Assembly: GCA_903875605.1 (NCBI GenBank) | Contig: CAIQWT010000049.1 | Span: forward strand, 1-55,340 | Source of the DNA: an uncultured Geobacteraceae bacterium | Lineage (GTDB): Bacteria; Desulfobacterota; Desulfuromonadia; Geobacterales; Pseudopelobacteraceae | Direction of reading: 5' to 3' | DNA: 55,340 bases | Shown here: positions 22,849 to 34,431 of the stretch, in pieces | Position numbering within the stretch: the first letter of the stretch is position 1 | Layout of the letters: each line of letters starts with the position of its first letter | Notes under the pieces: generated by a model | The model's input: only the letters and a program-made list of their open reading frames with translations | What the model was told of the DNA's origin: nothing | The model's database searches: none | Translations under genes and position numbers: made by a program

Positions 22849-25800
22849 TGTCAAGAACCTCACGAATCTTCATCAGCAATTCTTTGGGGGTGAAGGGCTT
22901 GGGCAGATAATTCATCCCCTCTTCCAATCCTCCCTGGCTTATAACCACGTCTTTTGCATACCCGCTGTAAAACAGTACGCGCATGTCCGGCCGGATACAC
23001 TGTATCGCATCATAGACCTCACGACCGTTCATTTTCGGCATTATCACGTCAAGAAGCACCAAGCTGATAAGAGCACTATGTTCGCGGAATTTACCTACGG
23101 CATCTTCACCATCAACCGCCTCAATGACTGAGTAGCCAAACTCTTCCAGTATCTCTTTACCAAGAATCCGGGTTGTATCGTTATCTTCAGCCAGTAGTAT
23201 ACAATTTCCCTCTCTAATATCCTCCACCTTAATCGGTACATTTTCCTCAGAAACGGTAGGAATGGAATCCAGTAATGGCAAATAAATTTGAAATATCGTA
23301 CCGAGACCGAGGCCGCTGTGGCAAATTATATAACCATTATGTTTTTTGATAATGCCATAGACAATTGAAAGACCTAGACCAGTTCCCTTGCCCATTTCTT
23401 TTGTAGTATAGAACGGCTCGAAGATATGCTTAACAATTTCTGATTCCATTCCATCGCCACTGTCGGTGCAAGTCAGAAGGGTGTATCTGCCAGGCGTACC
23501 GAATCCTCTGGCAAGAACAAAATCGTTGTCAAGGGAAACAGCTTCTGTTGATATGACGATTGCCCCCCCTTGTGGCATTGCGTCACGTGCGTTAGTAGCC
23601 AGATTCATAAGCACCTGTTCAATCTGGCCACTGTCCGCCATAATAGCTAATGCTTGCGGATAAAGGTTTATTTCCAGATGGATATCCTCACTGATCAACC
23701 GTAGCAATAGTTGATGTACCCGACTGATAACTTCATTAAGGTCGACAACTACCGGGTTTGATGCCTGTTTACGACTGAAGGCAAGCAGGCCCTGAGTAAG
23801 TGCGGCCCCACGCTCTGCGGTAGCAGCAATCTGCTCGGCGTTCTTTTTCAGAGAGCTGTCATCAGGCAGTTTAAGCTGCATAATGCTGGCATAACCGACA
23901 ATAGCAGTCAGGATATTATTGAAGTCATGAGCTATACCGCCGGCCAGCTGGCCGATTGCATCCATCTTTTGTGCGTGCCGGAGTTGCCCCTCCAACTGTT
24001 TACGTTCGGTAATATCTTCCTTGATGGCAATAAAATGGGTGATGACAGAGTCGTGGTCCCGAATAGGTGCAATCATGGCCTGCTCCCAATACAGGTCGCC
24101 ATCTTTTTTGCGGTTGTGGAACTCGCCTCGCCATTCGCCTCCGGCAAGAATAGTTTCCCATAACCGCCTGTATTCTTCGTTACCCGTTTCTCCCGTTTTA
24201 AGAACACTCGTTTTCTGGCCGATTGCCTCATCCATACTGTAGCCGGTTAACTTGGTAAAATACGGATTCACATATTCAATAATACCTGATGTATCGGTAA
24301 TAACTATTGAAGCAGGGCTCTGCTCTACCGCAACCGAAAGCTTCCGCAGGTTTTCTTCGGCTCTTTTACGCTCTGTTAATTCACGCTGTGAATCTTCATT
24401 CAGTCTGGCATTATCAAGCGCCAGCGAGGCCAGTTCACCAAACTGAGCCAGGACTTCCATCTGCTGGTCATTAAAGACTACTCCCGTATCAATAAAAGCC
24501 AAACCAAGCACCCCGACAACTTTGTCACCGACTTTAAGCGGCACACCAGCCATGGCATGAAGAATATTTCGGTCTACATCGGGAAGACGCCCTTCCCAAA
24601 GATTGTAATCATCCACTTTTACCGGCTCTCCCAAAACCCATACACGTCCGGAAATGCCCTCTCCAGGCTTGACAGGATGATGAAGCAGCGAGTTGTAAAT
24701 CCCGCTTTGGTAGACCATATCCAACTCGGTACCGGAATTATTTACCAAATACAAAAAACAGTGTTCCGTACCAACCAACTTCCCTGAACGGGTTACAATC
24801 GCCTGAAGAACACTGGTAACATCAAGCCGCCTGATTAGCCCCAGAGTCGTTTCGTGAAGTGCCTGTAGGTATTCATTCTGGCGATGAAGTTGCTGATCAG
24901 TGCGTTCGTGGCGTGCAATATCTTCCTCAAGGCGCATTTGCTGTTGGTCTGTCTCTCTGACAAGCTCATTAAAAGCATGCCCCAACGTCGCAATTTCATC
25001 ACCCCCCTGCACCGGAAAAAGCCTGTCATCACCCTTAGTATCAGGAAGATGTTCCACATGGCTTGTAAGTTTGATAACAGGCCCGGTAAGGCGGTTAAGG
25101 TAGTGGCGCATAAACCAGAACATTGCCAATGAGAGAAAAGGCAGCGAAATTAAAAAGGCATTTCTGACTCGGTTAACTGGCAGATACGCTTCCATTAATG
25201 GAAAATTTGCACCAATGATCCACCCTTTAGACTTCAGGCGTTTGAAAGTTGTCAGCGTTTTTAGACCTCCGGAATCTTCCGTTTCTCCCGTACCTTCGAA
25301 ACCCGCTATAGCCCGGTCAAGCAAGCGGTTGGCACCGGAAGGAATGTCATGTTTCATGATCCGGTTCAGATCCGGATGAACAATCATTGTTCTCTTCGTG
25401 TCAAAAAGAAACATATAGCCGGTTCGACCAATCTTGCGTTGGTTAATACCTCCCCAAAAATTGGCTTGAAGCAGATCAATACTGCCGCCAAGGACAGCAA
25501 GGACATTACCTTTTGCATCCAGGATCGGTGCGGTAAGCATGATGGCCGGGTGATGGTGAAGCTGCGATGAGATATAGGGATCAGACACATGAGGTTTTTT
25601 AGTAGCGAATGTTACCTTTAGATAGTCCCGGTAGGAAAAATCCTTACCAACTCGGGAAACCCCTAAAGGTAGTTCAGCTACAATATGCCCGCCGGCGTCA
25701 AACAGAAACATCCCGTTATCGAATAGCCATGTGGATTCTGTCCGATCCTTCAGAAATGCAAGTGCTTTAAGTGGATCAGAAACCAGGGCAGGTGTGATTT

Positions 25801-26017
25801 TACTGGCGAGGGAATGCAGCGGCTTTTGTGCTTCTGAAACTTTCTGATCTACTTCGTCTGCCAGATTAGAGACAATTTGAAGCTGCTGACTGGAGATGGA
25901 TTCTTTTAAATTCTCCTGCAGAAGAAACTGAATTAAAAACAGCAGGGCGAACAATGCAACTGTTACCGCCAGCGGGAAGAACAGAGTCACCTTGGTTTTA
26001 ATACTAATTTTAGGCAT
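22838..26017 (-). CDS. hybrid sensor histidine kinase (Cache-HAMP-GAF-PAS-HisKA-HATPase-REC)
   Basis: A 1059-aa membrane kinase. Start 26017 directly precedes a transmembrane helix (about 8-32) with AGG 5 bases upstream. A periplasmic dCache-like sensor (35-295) has SDPYISSQLHH and GRTGYMFLFD. A second helix (about 290-312), HAMP (to about 365), coiled coil, GAF (about 390-540), PAS/PAC (about 565-680), HisKA with H697 (GIAHDFNNI), HATPase (DSGDGM, GTGLGLS) and a C-terminal receiver (LLDVIMPKMNG) follow. The receiver-HD-GYP gene overlaps its end. Likely controls c-di-GMP breakdown in response to a small-molecule ligand (inference). Confidence 0.9.
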   Translation of the reverse strand: MPKISIKTKVTLFFPLAVTVALFALLFLIQFLLQENLKESISSQQLQIVSNLADEVDQKVSEAQKPLHSLASKITPALVSDPLKALAFLKDRTESTWLFDNGMFLFDAGGHIVAELPLGVSRVGKDFSYRDYLKVTFATKKPHVSDPYISSQLHHHPAIMLTAPILDAKGNVLAVLGGSIDLLQANFWGGINQRKIGRTGYMFLFDTKRTMIVHPDLNRIMKHDIPSGANRLLDRAIAGFEGTGETEDSGGLKTLTTFKRLKSKGWIIGANFPLMEAYLPVNRVRNAFLISLPFLSLAMFWFMRHYLNRLTGPVIKLTSHVEHLPDTKGDDRLFPVQGGDEIATLGHAFNELVRETDQQQMRLEEDIARHERTDQQLHRQNEYLQALHETTLGLIRRLDVTSVLQAIVTRSGKLVGTEHCFLYLVNNSGTELDMVYQSGIYNSLLHHPVKPGEGISGRVWVLGEPVKVDDYNLWEGRLPDVDRNILHAMAGVPLKVGDKVVGVLGLAFIDTGVVFNDQQMEVLAQFGELASLALDNARLNEDSQRELTERKRAEENLRKLSVAVEQSPASIVITDTSGIIEYVNPYFTKLTGYSMDEAIGQKTSVLKTGETGNEEYRRLWETILAGGEWRGEFHNRKKDGDLYWEQAMIAPIRDHDSVITHFIAIKEDITERKQLEGQLRHAQKMDAIGQLAGGIAHDFNNILTAIVGYASIMQLKLPDDSSLKKNAEQIAATAERGAALTQGLLAFSRKQASNPVVVDLNEVISRVHQLLLRLISEDIHLEINLYPQALAIMADSGQIEQVLMNLATNARDAMPQGGAIVISTEAVSLDNDFVLARGFGTPGRYTLLTCTDSGDGMESEIVKHIFEPFYTTKEMGKGTGLGLSIVYGIIKKHNGYIICHSGLGLGTIFQIYLPLLDSIPTVSEENVPIKVEDIREGNCILLAEDNDTTRILGKEILEEFGYSVIEAVDGEDAVGKFREHSALISLVLLDVIMPKMNGREVYDAIQCIRPDMRVLFYSGYAKDVVISQGGLEEGMNYLPKPFTPKELLMKIREVLDNER

Positions 26018-26179
26018 ACATACCTGTGTCCTGCTGTAGTCAGTTGGCAAACAGTGGCATGACGATAACATAGTTTTATAAAATTAGTTATACCAAATAT
26101 GACAGTAATAATTATTTCTCTAAACGTGATTTATGACTGTTTACAAAGGGGTGCATGGCTCTTTTTCGACAACTTTTCT

Positions 26180-26209
26180 TTGGACAAGCGCCGACCCATC
26201 AAGTATTAT
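26180..26209 (+). promoter_or_regulatory. possible sigma-70 promoter for murA-his operon
   Basis: TTGGAC (26180-26185) and TATTAT (26204-26209) are 18 bases apart, 34 bases before the murA start. A plausible but not strong match. Confidence 0.4.
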
Positions 26210-26243
26210 GTCACGATTTTACAAGTAAAAAAGGAGCATCTTA

Positions 26244-27497
26244 TTGGACAAGCTCATTATCAATGGCGGAAAAAAACTTAAGGGCGACGTTACCGTTAGT
26301 GGCTCTAAGAACGCCTCGCTCCCTATTTTTGTTGCAACTATTCTGGCTCCTGGAATTAACCAGATCTGCAACGTACCGTTTCTGCGAGACATCAATACCA
26401 CTATTAAAGTCTTAGAGTCACTTGGAGCACAAGTCGAAGGCAATGGCAATATTGTCAAGATAGACACCACCAATATCAACAGTCATGAAGCGACTTATGA
26501 TCTGGTAAAAACCATGCGCGCTTCAGTACTGGTACTGGGACCACTTTTAGCCCGATTCGGCAAGGCGCGTGTTTCACTGCCTGGTGGATGCGCCATCGGC
26601 GCACGCCCTATCAACCTCCATCTTAAGGGATTGCAGGCACTCGGTGCTGAAATAACACTTGAACATGGCTATGTCGAAGCAAGGTGCAGACAGCTGAAAG
26701 GTGCCCGCATCAATTTCGATATTTCAACTGTCGGTGGGACCGAGCATCTGATGATGGCCGCTGCAACCGCTAAAGGTGAAACCCTGTTAGAAAATGCTGC
26801 GCGAGAGCCTGAAATAGTTGATCTGGCGCTGTATCTTAACCGCATGGGAGCACGGATCGAAGGGGCAGGCACTGACACTATCAGAATTCAGGGCGTTTCA
26901 GAGCTTGCCGCAGCAGATTACGAAGTTATGCCTGACAGGATTGAGGCAGGCACGTTCATGATCGCTGCTGCAATGACTGGTGGCGACATCCGTATCCACC
27001 GTATGAAACTCGAGCATCTGGACGCGCTTGCTTTCAAAATGCAGGATGCCGGAGTAGAGATTACCAGTCGCGATGGCATTGTAAGAGTTAAAGGACCGCG
27101 ACGGGTCAAGAGCGTCAACATCAAAACTCGTCCATACCCAGGCTTTCCCACAGATATGCAGGCTCAGTTTATGGCCATGATGTGTGTAGCAGAGGGAGCC
27201 AGCGTCATCTCGGAAAACATCTTCGAAAACCGTTTCATGCACGTATCAGAACTGCAGCGTTTCGGTGCTGACATAACGGTTGAAGGTAGTACCGCAACGG
27301 TAAAAGGGGTAAAGAAACTGTCAGGTGCTCCGGTCATGGCCACAGATCTGCGGGCCTCTGCCTCCCTTATACTGGCTGGACTGACTGCTGAAGGCACTAC
27401 CGAAGTTACCCGAATTTATCACCTAGATCGAGGTTATGAGTCAATTGAGAAAAAATTTGCCGCACTCGGAGCGGATATAGTGAGAGTCAAAGAATGA
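26244..27497 (+). CDS. murA: UDP-N-acetylglucosamine 1-carboxyvinyltransferase
   Basis: First committed step of peptidoglycan synthesis: transfers enolpyruvate from PEP to UDP-GlcNAc in the cytoplasm. The 417-aa length is standard. The N-terminal [17 protein letters not shown] and catalytic C116 ([11 protein letters not shown]; fosfomycin target in the family) are present. The start is TTG 26244, set by AAGGAG (26231-26236) 7 bases upstream and the family N-terminus. The stop overlaps hisG by 4 bases (ATGA), so murA leads a murA-his operon. Confidence 0.95.
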   Translation: MDKLIINGGKKLKGDVTVSGSKNASLPIFVATILAPGINQICNVPFLRDINTTIKVLESLGAQVEGNGNIVKIDTTNINSHEATYDLVKTMRASVLVLGPLLARFGKARVSLPGGCAIGARPINLHLKGLQALGAEITLEHGYVEARCRQLKGARINFDISTVGGTEHLMMAAATAKGETLLENAAREPEIVDLALYLNRMGARIEGAGTDTIRIQGVSELAAADYEVMPDRIEAGTFMIAAAMTGGDIRIHRMKLEHLDALAFKMQDAGVEITSRDGIVRVKGPRRVKSVNIKTRPYPGFPTDMQAQFMAMMCVAEGASVISENIFENRFMHVSELQRFGADITVEGSTATVKGVKKLSGAPVMATDLRASASLILAGLTAEGTTEVTRIYHLDRGYESIEKKFAALGADIVRVKE

Positions 27498-28141
27498 GTG
27501 ATTGGATTACCATAGCGATTCCAAAAGGTCGTATCCTGGAAGAATCAGTCGAACTATTCAGCCAGATCGGCATCGACTGCCGCGAACTGCTCTCCGACTC
27601 ACGGAAACTTATATTCGAAAACCAGGAGCAACTGATACGCTACATGATTGTGCGGGCGACAGATGTACCGACGTATGTTGAATACGGTAGCGCCGACCTT
27701 GGCATTGTTGGCAAGGATACACTGATGGAACAGTGTAAAGATGTCTATGAACCGCTTGACTTGAAATTCGGCTACTGTCGTATGATGGTCGCCGAGCCTG
27801 CCAACCTGACTCAGGTCAACGACCCTTCCTGCTGGTCGCACATCCGAGTTGCAACCAAATACCCACATGTGACCGAAAATTATTTTGCAGCAAAGGGGGT
27901 ACAGGTCGAGATCATTAAACTTTATGGTTCCATCGAACTGGCACCATTGGTCGGCCTTTCCGACCGGATTGTCGACCTGGTTTCAACCGGCGAGACGATG
28001 CGTCAAAATGGCCTGATCGAGGTAGAGACTATCGCCGAAATAACCACCCGCCTGATAGTTAACCGGGCCAGCCTTAAAACGAAGAACTCCCGTATTTCAA
28101 AAATAATACAGGGACTGGAGCAAGTGCTTCAGTCGCACTGA
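27494..28141 (+). CDS. hisG: ATP phosphoribosyltransferase, short form
   Basis: First step of histidine synthesis: ATP + PRPP to phosphoribosyl-ATP. At 215 aa it is the short HisG(S) form, lacking the regulatory C-terminal domain; known short forms need a HisZ partner, which is not in this window. Family motifs include [20 protein letters not shown] and [13 protein letters not shown]. It overlaps murA by 4 bases and is 12 bases before hisD. Confidence 0.95.
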   Translation: MSDWITIAIPKGRILEESVELFSQIGIDCRELLSDSRKLIFENQEQLIRYMIVRATDVPTYVEYGSADLGIVGKDTLMEQCKDVYEPLDLKFGYCRMMVAEPANLTQVNDPSCWSHIRVATKYPHVTENYFAAKGVQVEIIKLYGSIELAPLVGLSDRIVDLVSTGETMRQNGLIEVETIAEITTRLIVNRASLKTKNSRISKIIQGLEQVLQSH

Positions 28142-28153
28142 TAAAGGTAATCT

Positions 28154-29446
28154 ATGCTTTTTCTTGACATTAATGACCCCGGTTTCTCTCAAAAGTTCGA
28201 CGCCATTCTCTTACGCGGAGAAGAAAACAGCCGCGAGGTTGAAAAGGTTGTACTTGATATTATAGCAGATGTCCGCCTTCGCGGTGATGAGGCGGCACTG
28301 GAACTGACCTGCCGTTTCGATCGTCTGGAAGCTGCTTCAATAGCCGACCTTGAAGTAACCGCAGCGCAGATTAAAGCTGCCTTTGCTCAGGTTTCAGAAG
28401 ATGACATTGCAGCACTTCGCCTGGCTGTCAAGCGTGTTACCGGTTTTCACGAAAAGCAGAAGCAGCAGACGTGGATTTCTACTGAAGAAACGGACATTAT
28501 GCTGGGACAGAAGGTTACCCCGCTGTCGCGGGTTGGCATCTACGTACCAGGGGGTAAAGCAAGTTACCCTAGCAGCGTCATCATGAATGCCGTTCCCGCC
28601 AAAGTTGCAGGAGTCGGCGAAATCATCATGGTTGCCCCCTCACCCGGTGGCGAGATCAGTCCTCACGTCCTTGTTGCAGCCAGCCTCTCCGGTGTAGACC
28701 GCATTTTCACAATCGGCGGAGCGCAAGCTGTTGCAGCTCTGGCTTATGGAACGGCAACAATCCCGAAGGTAGACAAGATCACAGGTCCAGGGAACATCTA
28801 TGTAGCCACCGCAAAAAAACTGGTTTTCGGACAGGTCGGTATTGACATGATCGCCGGACCAAGCGAGATTCTGGTAATAAATGACGGCAGCGGAAACCCG
28901 GCCCACATAGCCGCAGATCTGCTCTCTCAGGCTGAACACGATGAACTTGCTTCATCAATCATCATAACAACGGATCGTTCTTTTGGAGAAAGAGTTGCTG
29001 CCGAAGTAGAACAACAACTGACCCGGCTTTCCCGTGAGTCCATAGCCAGAGCATCATGGGAAAAATACGGGGCAATAATTGTGGCTGACACTCTGGAAGA
29101 GGTAATCGCTTTCTCCAACCGGATTGCACCTGAACATCTTGAGCTTGCCGTCTCTGATCCGTTTGCCATTTTGTCGCAGATTACCAATGCCGGTGCCATC
29201 TTCATGGGGCACTGGACTCCGGAGGCAGCCGGAGATTATCTGGCGGGACCTAATCACACCCTCCCGACCGGTGGCACATCCCGTTTTTTCTCACCGCTAT
29301 CCGTCGATGACTTTGTCAAGAAATCCTCGATTGTCTATTTTTCAAAGAATGGACTGCAGCGACTGGGAGATGACATCATCAGAATAGCAGAATTAGAAGG
29401 ATTGGAAGCACATGGACGCTCAGTAAGCATTCGACAGGAGAAATAG
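28154..29446 (+). CDS. hisD: histidinol dehydrogenase
   Basis: Last two oxidations of histidine synthesis, histidinol to histidine with NAD. The 430-aa protein shows the family segments [55 protein letters not shown] (zinc and base residues) and [10 protein letters not shown]. It sits between hisG and hisC with 12- and 2-base gaps. Confidence 0.96.
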   Translation: MLFLDINDPGFSQKFDAILLRGEENSREVEKVVLDIIADVRLRGDEAALELTCRFDRLEAASIADLEVTAAQIKAAFAQVSEDDIAALRLAVKRVTGFHEKQKQQTWISTEETDIMLGQKVTPLSRVGIYVPGGKASYPSSVIMNAVPAKVAGVGEIIMVAPSPGGEISPHVLVAASLSGVDRIFTIGGAQAVAALAYGTATIPKVDKITGPGNIYVATAKKLVFGQVGIDMIAGPSEILVINDGSGNPAHIAADLLSQAEHDELASSIIITTDRSFGERVAAEVEQQLTRLSRESIARASWEKYGAIIVADTLEEVIAFSNRIAPEHLELAVSDPFAILSQITNAGAIFMGHWTPEAAGDYLAGPNHTLPTGGTSRFFSPLSVDDFVKKSSIVYFSKNGLQRLGDDIIRIAELEGLEAHGRSVSIRQEK

Positions 29447-29448
29447 AA

Positions 29449-30501
29449 GTGAAATATCTTCGACCAAACATAGCGGCCATGTCAGGCTACGTCCCCGGGT
29501 TTCAGCCCGATGATGTGGCATCGTGGATCAAGCTCAATACCAATGAAAACCCATACCCCCCTTCGCCTAAAGTTGTAGAAGCTATTTTAGCCGAATTAGG
29601 CGGAGACGGTGCTTCACTACGGACATACCCGAGTGCCACAAGCCAGAAACTGCGAGAGGTGGCCGGTGAACTATATGGATTCGATCCATCCTGGATCATC
29701 ATGGCCAACGGTTCCGATGAGGTGCTCAACAATCTGATCAGAGCCTGTGCCGGACAGGGGCAGGACGTCGGGTATGTTCACCCATCTTATTCTTATTACT
29801 CCACTTTGGCTGAAATTCAAGGTGCAGCCGTATGCACCTATGGCTTGACAGAATCATTCACCATTGAAGCTTTTCCAGAATATTACCATGGAAAGGTATT
29901 TTTCCTTACAACACCCAACTCGCCTCTCGGATTCGCATTCCCGCTCAATTATATCGATGAACTTGCGCAGAATTGCGGCGGGTTGCTTGTAATAGACGAA
30001 GCTTATGCCGATTTTGCCGATACAAATGCGCTCGAATTGGTAAAGAAGTACGAGAACGTCGTAGTAACCCGCACGCTTTCAAAAAGTTATGCTCTGGCCG
30101 GCATGCGACTGGGGATGGCAATAGCCCGCCCTGAAATCATTGCTGCCCTCGACAAGATCCGGGATCACTATAACCTTGATCGACTGGCCCAGGCCGCCTG
30201 TGTTGCTGCGCTGCAGGATCAGACTTATTTCCAGGAGTCCTGTCGCAAGATAATAGAAACCCGTGAATGGTTCACCCGGGAGTTAACGGCTATCGGCTAT
30301 AATGTGGTTCCATCGCAAGGGAATTTTGTATTCACATCACCACCGGACAAAAATGGTGCAAGAGTGTATGATTGTCTTTTTGCGCGAAAGGTACTAGTGC
30401 GACTGTTATCAGATCCTTTGCTGTCACACGGCCTTAGAATTTCGATCGGGACTAGAGAAGATATGGAAGTCACACTAACCGCTTTGTCAGAAATAGGATA
30501 A
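29449..30501 (+). CDS. hisC: histidinol-phosphate aminotransferase
   Basis: PLP-dependent fold type I enzyme that transaminates imidazole-acetol phosphate. The 350-aa sequence shows [32 protein letters not shown], the PLP lysine in [14 protein letters not shown], and a C-terminal [11 protein letters not shown]. It starts 2 bases after the hisD stop. Confidence 0.95.
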   Translation: MKYLRPNIAAMSGYVPGFQPDDVASWIKLNTNENPYPPSPKVVEAILAELGGDGASLRTYPSATSQKLREVAGELYGFDPSWIIMANGSDEVLNNLIRACAGQGQDVGYVHPSYSYYSTLAEIQGAAVCTYGLTESFTIEAFPEYYHGKVFFLTTPNSPLGFAFPLNYIDELAQNCGGLLVIDEAYADFADTNALELVKKYENVVVTRTLSKSYALAGMRLGMAIARPEIIAALDKIRDHYNLDRLAQAACVAALQDQTYFQESCRKIIETREWFTRELTAIGYNVVPSQGNFVFTSPPDKNGARVYDCLFARKVLVRLLSDPLLSHGLRISIGTREDMEVTLTALSEIG

Positions 30502-30519
30502 ATAGAACCGGGGGAGTTT

Positions 30520-31107
30520 ATGTCACGCAGTGCAACTATTGAACGTATTACTAAAGAAACCAGGATAAAACTGTCTCTAACGGTAGATGGTTCGGGGATT
30601 GCAAAGATTTGTACGTCTGTCCCGTTCCTCGATCACATGCTCAACCTGTTTGCCCGCCATGGCCTTTTCGATCTGGATGTTGAGGCATGCGGTGATATCG
30701 ATATTGACTTTCACCACACCGTTGAGGATATCGGTATTGTCTTAGGAGAAGCATTCAAGCAGGCCCTCGGTGACAAGAAAGGTATCCGGCGCTATGGGCA
30801 GGCCAGCGTGCCGATGGATGAAACCCTAGCAAGTGTTGCAGTTGATATTTCCGGGAGGCCCTATCTGGTGTATCACGTCAATCTGCCGAAAGTGAAAATT
30901 GGTGATTTCGATGTGGAGCTGGCACGAGAGTTTTTCCAGGCTTTTGTTAGTCATTGCGGCCTCAACCTGCACATAAATGTTATGTACGGGGACAATGTAC
31001 ATCACATTATCGAAGCCTGTTTCAAAGCTTTTGCCCGTGCGATGGACTCTGCCAGTCAACTGGACCCACGCGTAGAAGGCGTTATGTCAACAAAAGGGAT
31101 TCTTTAA
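30520..31107 (+). CDS. hisB: imidazoleglycerol-phosphate dehydratase
   Basis: Monofunctional HisB (195 aa) without the phosphatase domain of enterobacterial HisB. The metal-binding histidine motifs [33 protein letters not shown] and [14 protein letters not shown] are all present. GGGGGAG precedes ATG 30520. It is the last histidine gene here; hisH, hisA, hisF and hisI are not in the window after it, because a minus-strand gene follows. Confidence 0.95.
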   Translation: MSRSATIERITKETRIKLSLTVDGSGIAKICTSVPFLDHMLNLFARHGLFDLDVEACGDIDIDFHHTVEDIGIVLGEAFKQALGDKKGIRRYGQASVPMDETLASVAVDISGRPYLVYHVNLPKVKIGDFDVELAREFFQAFVSHCGLNLHINVMYGDNVHHIIEACFKAFARAMDSASQLDPRVEGVMSTKGIL

Positions 31108-31141
31108 TTTAATTCTTTATTTGTTCACTTTGAAGCCTCTT

Positions 31142-31975
31142 TTATTTTATTATCTTTAACAGATCCTTAGCTTTCCGAGCCTCTTCGCTTTTAGGGAAAC
31201 CTTCAATCAGTTTTTTTAATACAAACTTCGTGCTCTTGGAGTCTTTGATTTCATTGAAAGCCATAGCCTGCTTCAGCATGGCAGCAACCACCTTCTCTTT
31301 ACCTGGATAATTCTTGATAACTTCCTGATAGGACAGGATTGCCGATTCATAGTTTTTTTCACTATAGTGCGTTTCACCAATCCAGTAGTGAGCGTTTGCG
31401 GCCAGGTCGTGTTTGGGGTTCTGTTCAATAAATTTATTAAACTGCTCACGTGCCGTAGCGACCTCACCCGCCTTTAGTGAGTCAAGGCCTTTTAAATAAA
31501 GCGAATCCGGGGCAGAAACAGGTTCTTCTTTTTTCGCCTTGGCCACTTCGGCCATTTTCTTGGAAAGTGAATCAAGCAGTGCCTGCTGTTTCAAGATGCG
31601 TTCCTCAAGAGCAATAATGCGCTTGTCCGCATCCTCACGGTATCGTGCCAAATCCTCAACAGGTTTTTTAACGGCGATCGTAGTATCATCGAATTTTCCG
31701 TTAAGTGCCTGCATTTCTCCCTTGGTACTATCGATAGTCGCCTGAATATCAGCCGACATTTTCCTTACAGCAGCAACATCAGCCTTAAATCCTTTTTCAA
31801 TAGCGCCGACACTTACCTTTGATTCCTCACGAACACTGGCAAGATCTTTGTCTATAGTAAACAGTCGGGTTTTTACTGTATCTATATCGTTGCGCACATT
31901 TTCAAGTGAACCGAGCGAAGCGCATCCTGCTAGAGATGATACCGCAAACACAATAATGAGTTTTATATATTTCAT
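31142..31975 (-). CDS. YbgF/CpoB-like lipoprotein (coiled coil plus TPR)
   Basis: A 277-aa lipoprotein (lipobox LAG-C18 when started at 31975, directly before the signal peptide). Residues 25-140 are a coiled coil and residues 155-275 hold three TPR units (YLKGLDSLKAGEVATAREQF, AHYWIGETHYSEKNYESAI, AFNEIKDSKS), the architecture of CpoB/YbgF, which coordinates Tol-Pal with cell-wall synthesis in E. coli. Unlike E. coli CpoB it has a lipid anchor. No tol or pal genes are adjacent, so the exact role is inferred. Confidence 0.75.
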   Translation of the reverse strand: MKYIKLIIVFAVSSLAGCASLGSLENVRNDIDTVKTRLFTIDKDLASVREESKVSVGAIEKGFKADVAAVRKMSADIQATIDSTKGEMQALNGKFDDTTIAVKKPVEDLARYREDADKRIIALEERILKQQALLDSLSKKMAEVAKAKKEEPVSAPDSLYLKGLDSLKAGEVATAREQFNKFIEQNPKHDLAANAHYWIGETHYSEKNYESAILSYQEVIKNYPGKEKVVAAMLKQAMAFNEIKDSKSTKFVLKKLIEGFPKSEEARKAKDLLKIIK

Positions 31976-32111
31976 TCCGGACATTCTCCTGTCTTCACAT
32001 AATTTCGCTGAGAGTATATATCACGTGTGAATTCCGTTGACAAGCGTCAGCAGCTCAAAGGAGAAACATCGAATCTCAACATTGCAAACCGTAAATACCG
32101 GGGATTTTAAC

Positions 32112-32140
32112 TTGACAAAAACAGCAACTTACTTTAACTA
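32112..32140 (+). promoter_or_regulatory. sigma-70-type promoter for hppA
   Basis: A perfect -35 TTGACA (32112-32117), 17-base spacer and TAACTA (32135-32140) lie about 70 bases before the hppA start, in an otherwise unassigned gap after the divergent CpoB-like gene. Confidence 0.55.
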
Positions 32141-32211
32141 TCTACCGTTTTTGGGTCATACCGCAAGAAGGCCAATGATTGGCTATTCATATTTACAGGA
32201 GGAAATTAGAA

Positions 32212-34281
32212 ATGGAACAGTATGCCATCGTTTTTGCCCTTGTCTGTGCCGCCGCAGCCGTTGCCTACGGCCTGATCACAGCAAACTGGATTCTTGGTCT
32301 GCCGCAGGGTAATGACCGGATGAAACAGATCGCCGCAGCTATTCAGGAAGGGGCTGGCGCTTACATGAAACGCCAGTACACAATTATCGCTGTAGTTGGC
32401 GTGGTTATGTTCATCGCTCTGTTTGCAACTCTTGGTGCTAAAACCGCCATTGGCTTCCTGGTTGGCGCTTTATTCTCCGGCCTCACCGGCTTTATCGGCA
32501 TGTTTGTTTCAGTTCGAGCCAATGTGCGTACAACCGAAGCCGCTAAGTCCGGCATCACCAAAGCGCTAAATGTCGCCTTTAAGGGTGGCGCCATTACCGG
32601 TATGCTGGTAGTCGGTCTCGGGCTTTTAGGTGTCGCCGGTTACTACATGATCCTACTGAAACTTATGCCTGGAGCACCGGTCAAAGACGTGGTTACCCAG
32701 CTTGTTGGCCTCGGCTTCGGTGGTTCGCTGATTTCAATCTTTGCCCGTCTTGGCGGCGGTATATTTACAAAGGGCGCCGACGTCGGCGCTGACCTGGTCG
32801 GTAAAGTCGAAGCCGGTATCCCTGAGGATGACCCACGCAACCCCGCCGTTATTGCTGACAACGTTGGTGATAATGTTGGAGACTGCGCCGGAATGGCCGC
32901 TGACCTTTTTGAAACATACGCCGTAACCCTGATAGCTGCCATGCTGCTTGGCGCCATCACTTTCACCGGCAGTGCAAGCTCTGTCAGTTACCCGCTGATT
33001 CTGGGCGGCATCTCAATTATCACTTCCATCATCGGTACGTATTTTGTTAAGCTGGGGTCCAGCCAAAAGATTATGTCAGCCCTATACAAAGGCCTGATTG
33101 CTTCGGCTGTACTCGCCTGTATCGCCTTCTACTTTGTCACAGTACAGATGTTCCCCGCCGGCCTGACAAACGCTGCGGGCGTTAACTTCAGCGCCATCAA
33201 CATCTTCATTTCCGCTATCGTCGGCCTGGTCGTTACCGGTGCCATTTTCTGGATTACCGAGTATTACACTGCAACTGAATACGGCCCGGTTCAACACATT
33301 GCACAGGCTTCCACTACCGGCCACGGCACTAATGTTATCGCCGGCCTGGGTGTATCCATGAAGTCGACCGCCGCCCCTGTGGTAGTTATCGCAGCCGGTA
33401 TAATAGTTGCCTTTCAGTGCGCCGGTGTCTACGGCATTGCAATCGCCGCCGTATCAATGCTCTCGCTGACCGGTATAGTTGTCGCAATGGACGCTTACGG
33501 CCCGATCACTGACAATGCCGGTGGTATTGCCGAAATGGCTGAGCTTGACGACTCGGTTCGTGCCGTTACCGACCCGCTGGATGCCGTAGGAAACACTACT
33601 AAAGCAGTTACCAAGGGTTATGCAATTGGTTCCGCAGGCCTGGCCGCTGTTATTCTCTTCACTTCTTATGTAGACGAATTGAATCACGCTCTGCAACTTG
33701 CAGGTAAAGAGATCATCAAATTCGACCTTTCCGATCCTTACATCATTGTCGGCCTTTTTATCGGCGGCATGCTCCCATACTACTTTGCAGCTCAGTGTAT
33801 GGAGGCTGTTGGAAAAGCAGGCGGCGCAGTTGTTGTTGAAGTACGCCGTCAGTTCCGTGAAATTAAAGGCATTATGGAAGGCACCGGTAAACCGGATTAT
33901 GCCGCCTGCGTAGATATCGTTACCAAGACCGCACTAAAAGAGATGGTCATCCCCGGACTGATTCCGATCCTTGCTCCGGTTGTTGTCGGCTTTACACTCG
34001 GACCCAAGGCACTGGGCGGCGTAATCGTCGGCACCATCGTCACCGGTATATTTGTTGCCATCTCCATGACTACTGGCGGCGGAGCCTGGGATAATGCCAA
34101 AAAGTACATCGAAGACGGACATCACGGCGGCAAAGGTGGCGAAGCTCATAAAGCCGCCGTTACCGGCGATACAGTCGGTGACCCTTACAAAGATACCGCC
34201 GGTCCGGCGATCAACCCTATGATCAAGATTATCAACATTGTCTCTCTGTTGATTGTGCCTCTTCTGGCCAAGATGATGTAG
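32212..34281 (+). CDS. hppA: membrane-bound H+-translocating pyrophosphatase, K+-independent type
   Basis: Integral membrane enzyme that couples pyrophosphate hydrolysis to ion pumping. The 689-aa protein has about 16 hydrophobic helices and the catalytic segment [18 protein letters not shown] followed by [25 protein letters not shown]464AVTKG has Lys where K+-dependent pumps have Ala (A460 in Carboxydothermus); by established rules this marks the K+-independent class, all known members of which pump protons. ATG 32212 follows AGGAGG; the upstream ATG 32179 has no such site. It has its own promoter and terminator. Confidence 0.93.
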   Translation: MEQYAIVFALVCAAAAVAYGLITANWILGLPQGNDRMKQIAAAIQEGAGAYMKRQYTIIAVVGVVMFIALFATLGAKTAIGFLVGALFSGLTGFIGMFVSVRANVRTTEAAKSGITKALNVAFKGGAITGMLVVGLGLLGVAGYYMILLKLMPGAPVKDVVTQLVGLGFGGSLISIFARLGGGIFTKGADVGADLVGKVEAGIPEDDPRNPAVIADNVGDNVGDCAGMAADLFETYAVTLIAAMLLGAITFTGSASSVSYPLILGGISIITSIIGTYFVKLGSSQKIMSALYKGLIASAVLACIAFYFVTVQMFPAGLTNAAGVNFSAINIFISAIVGLVVTGAIFWITEYYTATEYGPVQHIAQASTTGHGTNVIAGLGVSMKSTAAPVVVIAAGIIVAFQCAGVYGIAIAAVSMLSLTGIVVAMDAYGPITDNAGGIAEMAELDDSVRAVTDPLDAVGNTTKAVTKGYAIGSAGLAAVILFTSYVDELNHALQLAGKEIIKFDLSDPYIIVGLFIGGMLPYYFAAQCMEAVGKAGGAVVVEVRRQFREIKGIMEGTGKPDYAACVDIVTKTALKEMVIPGLIPILAPVVVGFTLGPKALGGVIVGTIVTGIFVAISMTTGGGAWDNAKKYIEDGHHGGKGGEAHKAAVTGDTVGDPYKDTAGPAINPMIKIINIVSLLIVPLLAKMM

Positions 34282-34307
34282 TTTTACCAACAATATCGCT
34301 ACTACAT

Positions 34308-34341
34308 GGCGGTACGGGGATTTACCCTGTACCGCCTTTTT
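34308..34341 (+). terminator. rho-independent terminator after hppA
   Basis: Stem GGCGGTAC (34308-34315) / GTACCGCC (34329-34336), extended by GGG/CCC around one bulge and followed by TTTTT. It lies 26 bases after the hppA stop. Confidence 0.9.
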
Positions 34342-34431
34342 CTTTGCTTTCAGCAGCAAAAAGGATATAATCCGCCCGTTTTGCATCCAAGCTAAAAACT
34401 ATCACCTGAAACCTGAAAGGTTATCAATTAA

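Noticed and set aside
26099-26281. 60-codon frame upstream of murA
   Set aside because: No ribosome binding site; it crosses the murA promoter and start in another frame.
32037-32312. Plus-strand frame overlapping the hppA start
   Set aside because: It runs over the hppA promoter and first codons in another frame; the AGGAGG site serves ATG 32212.
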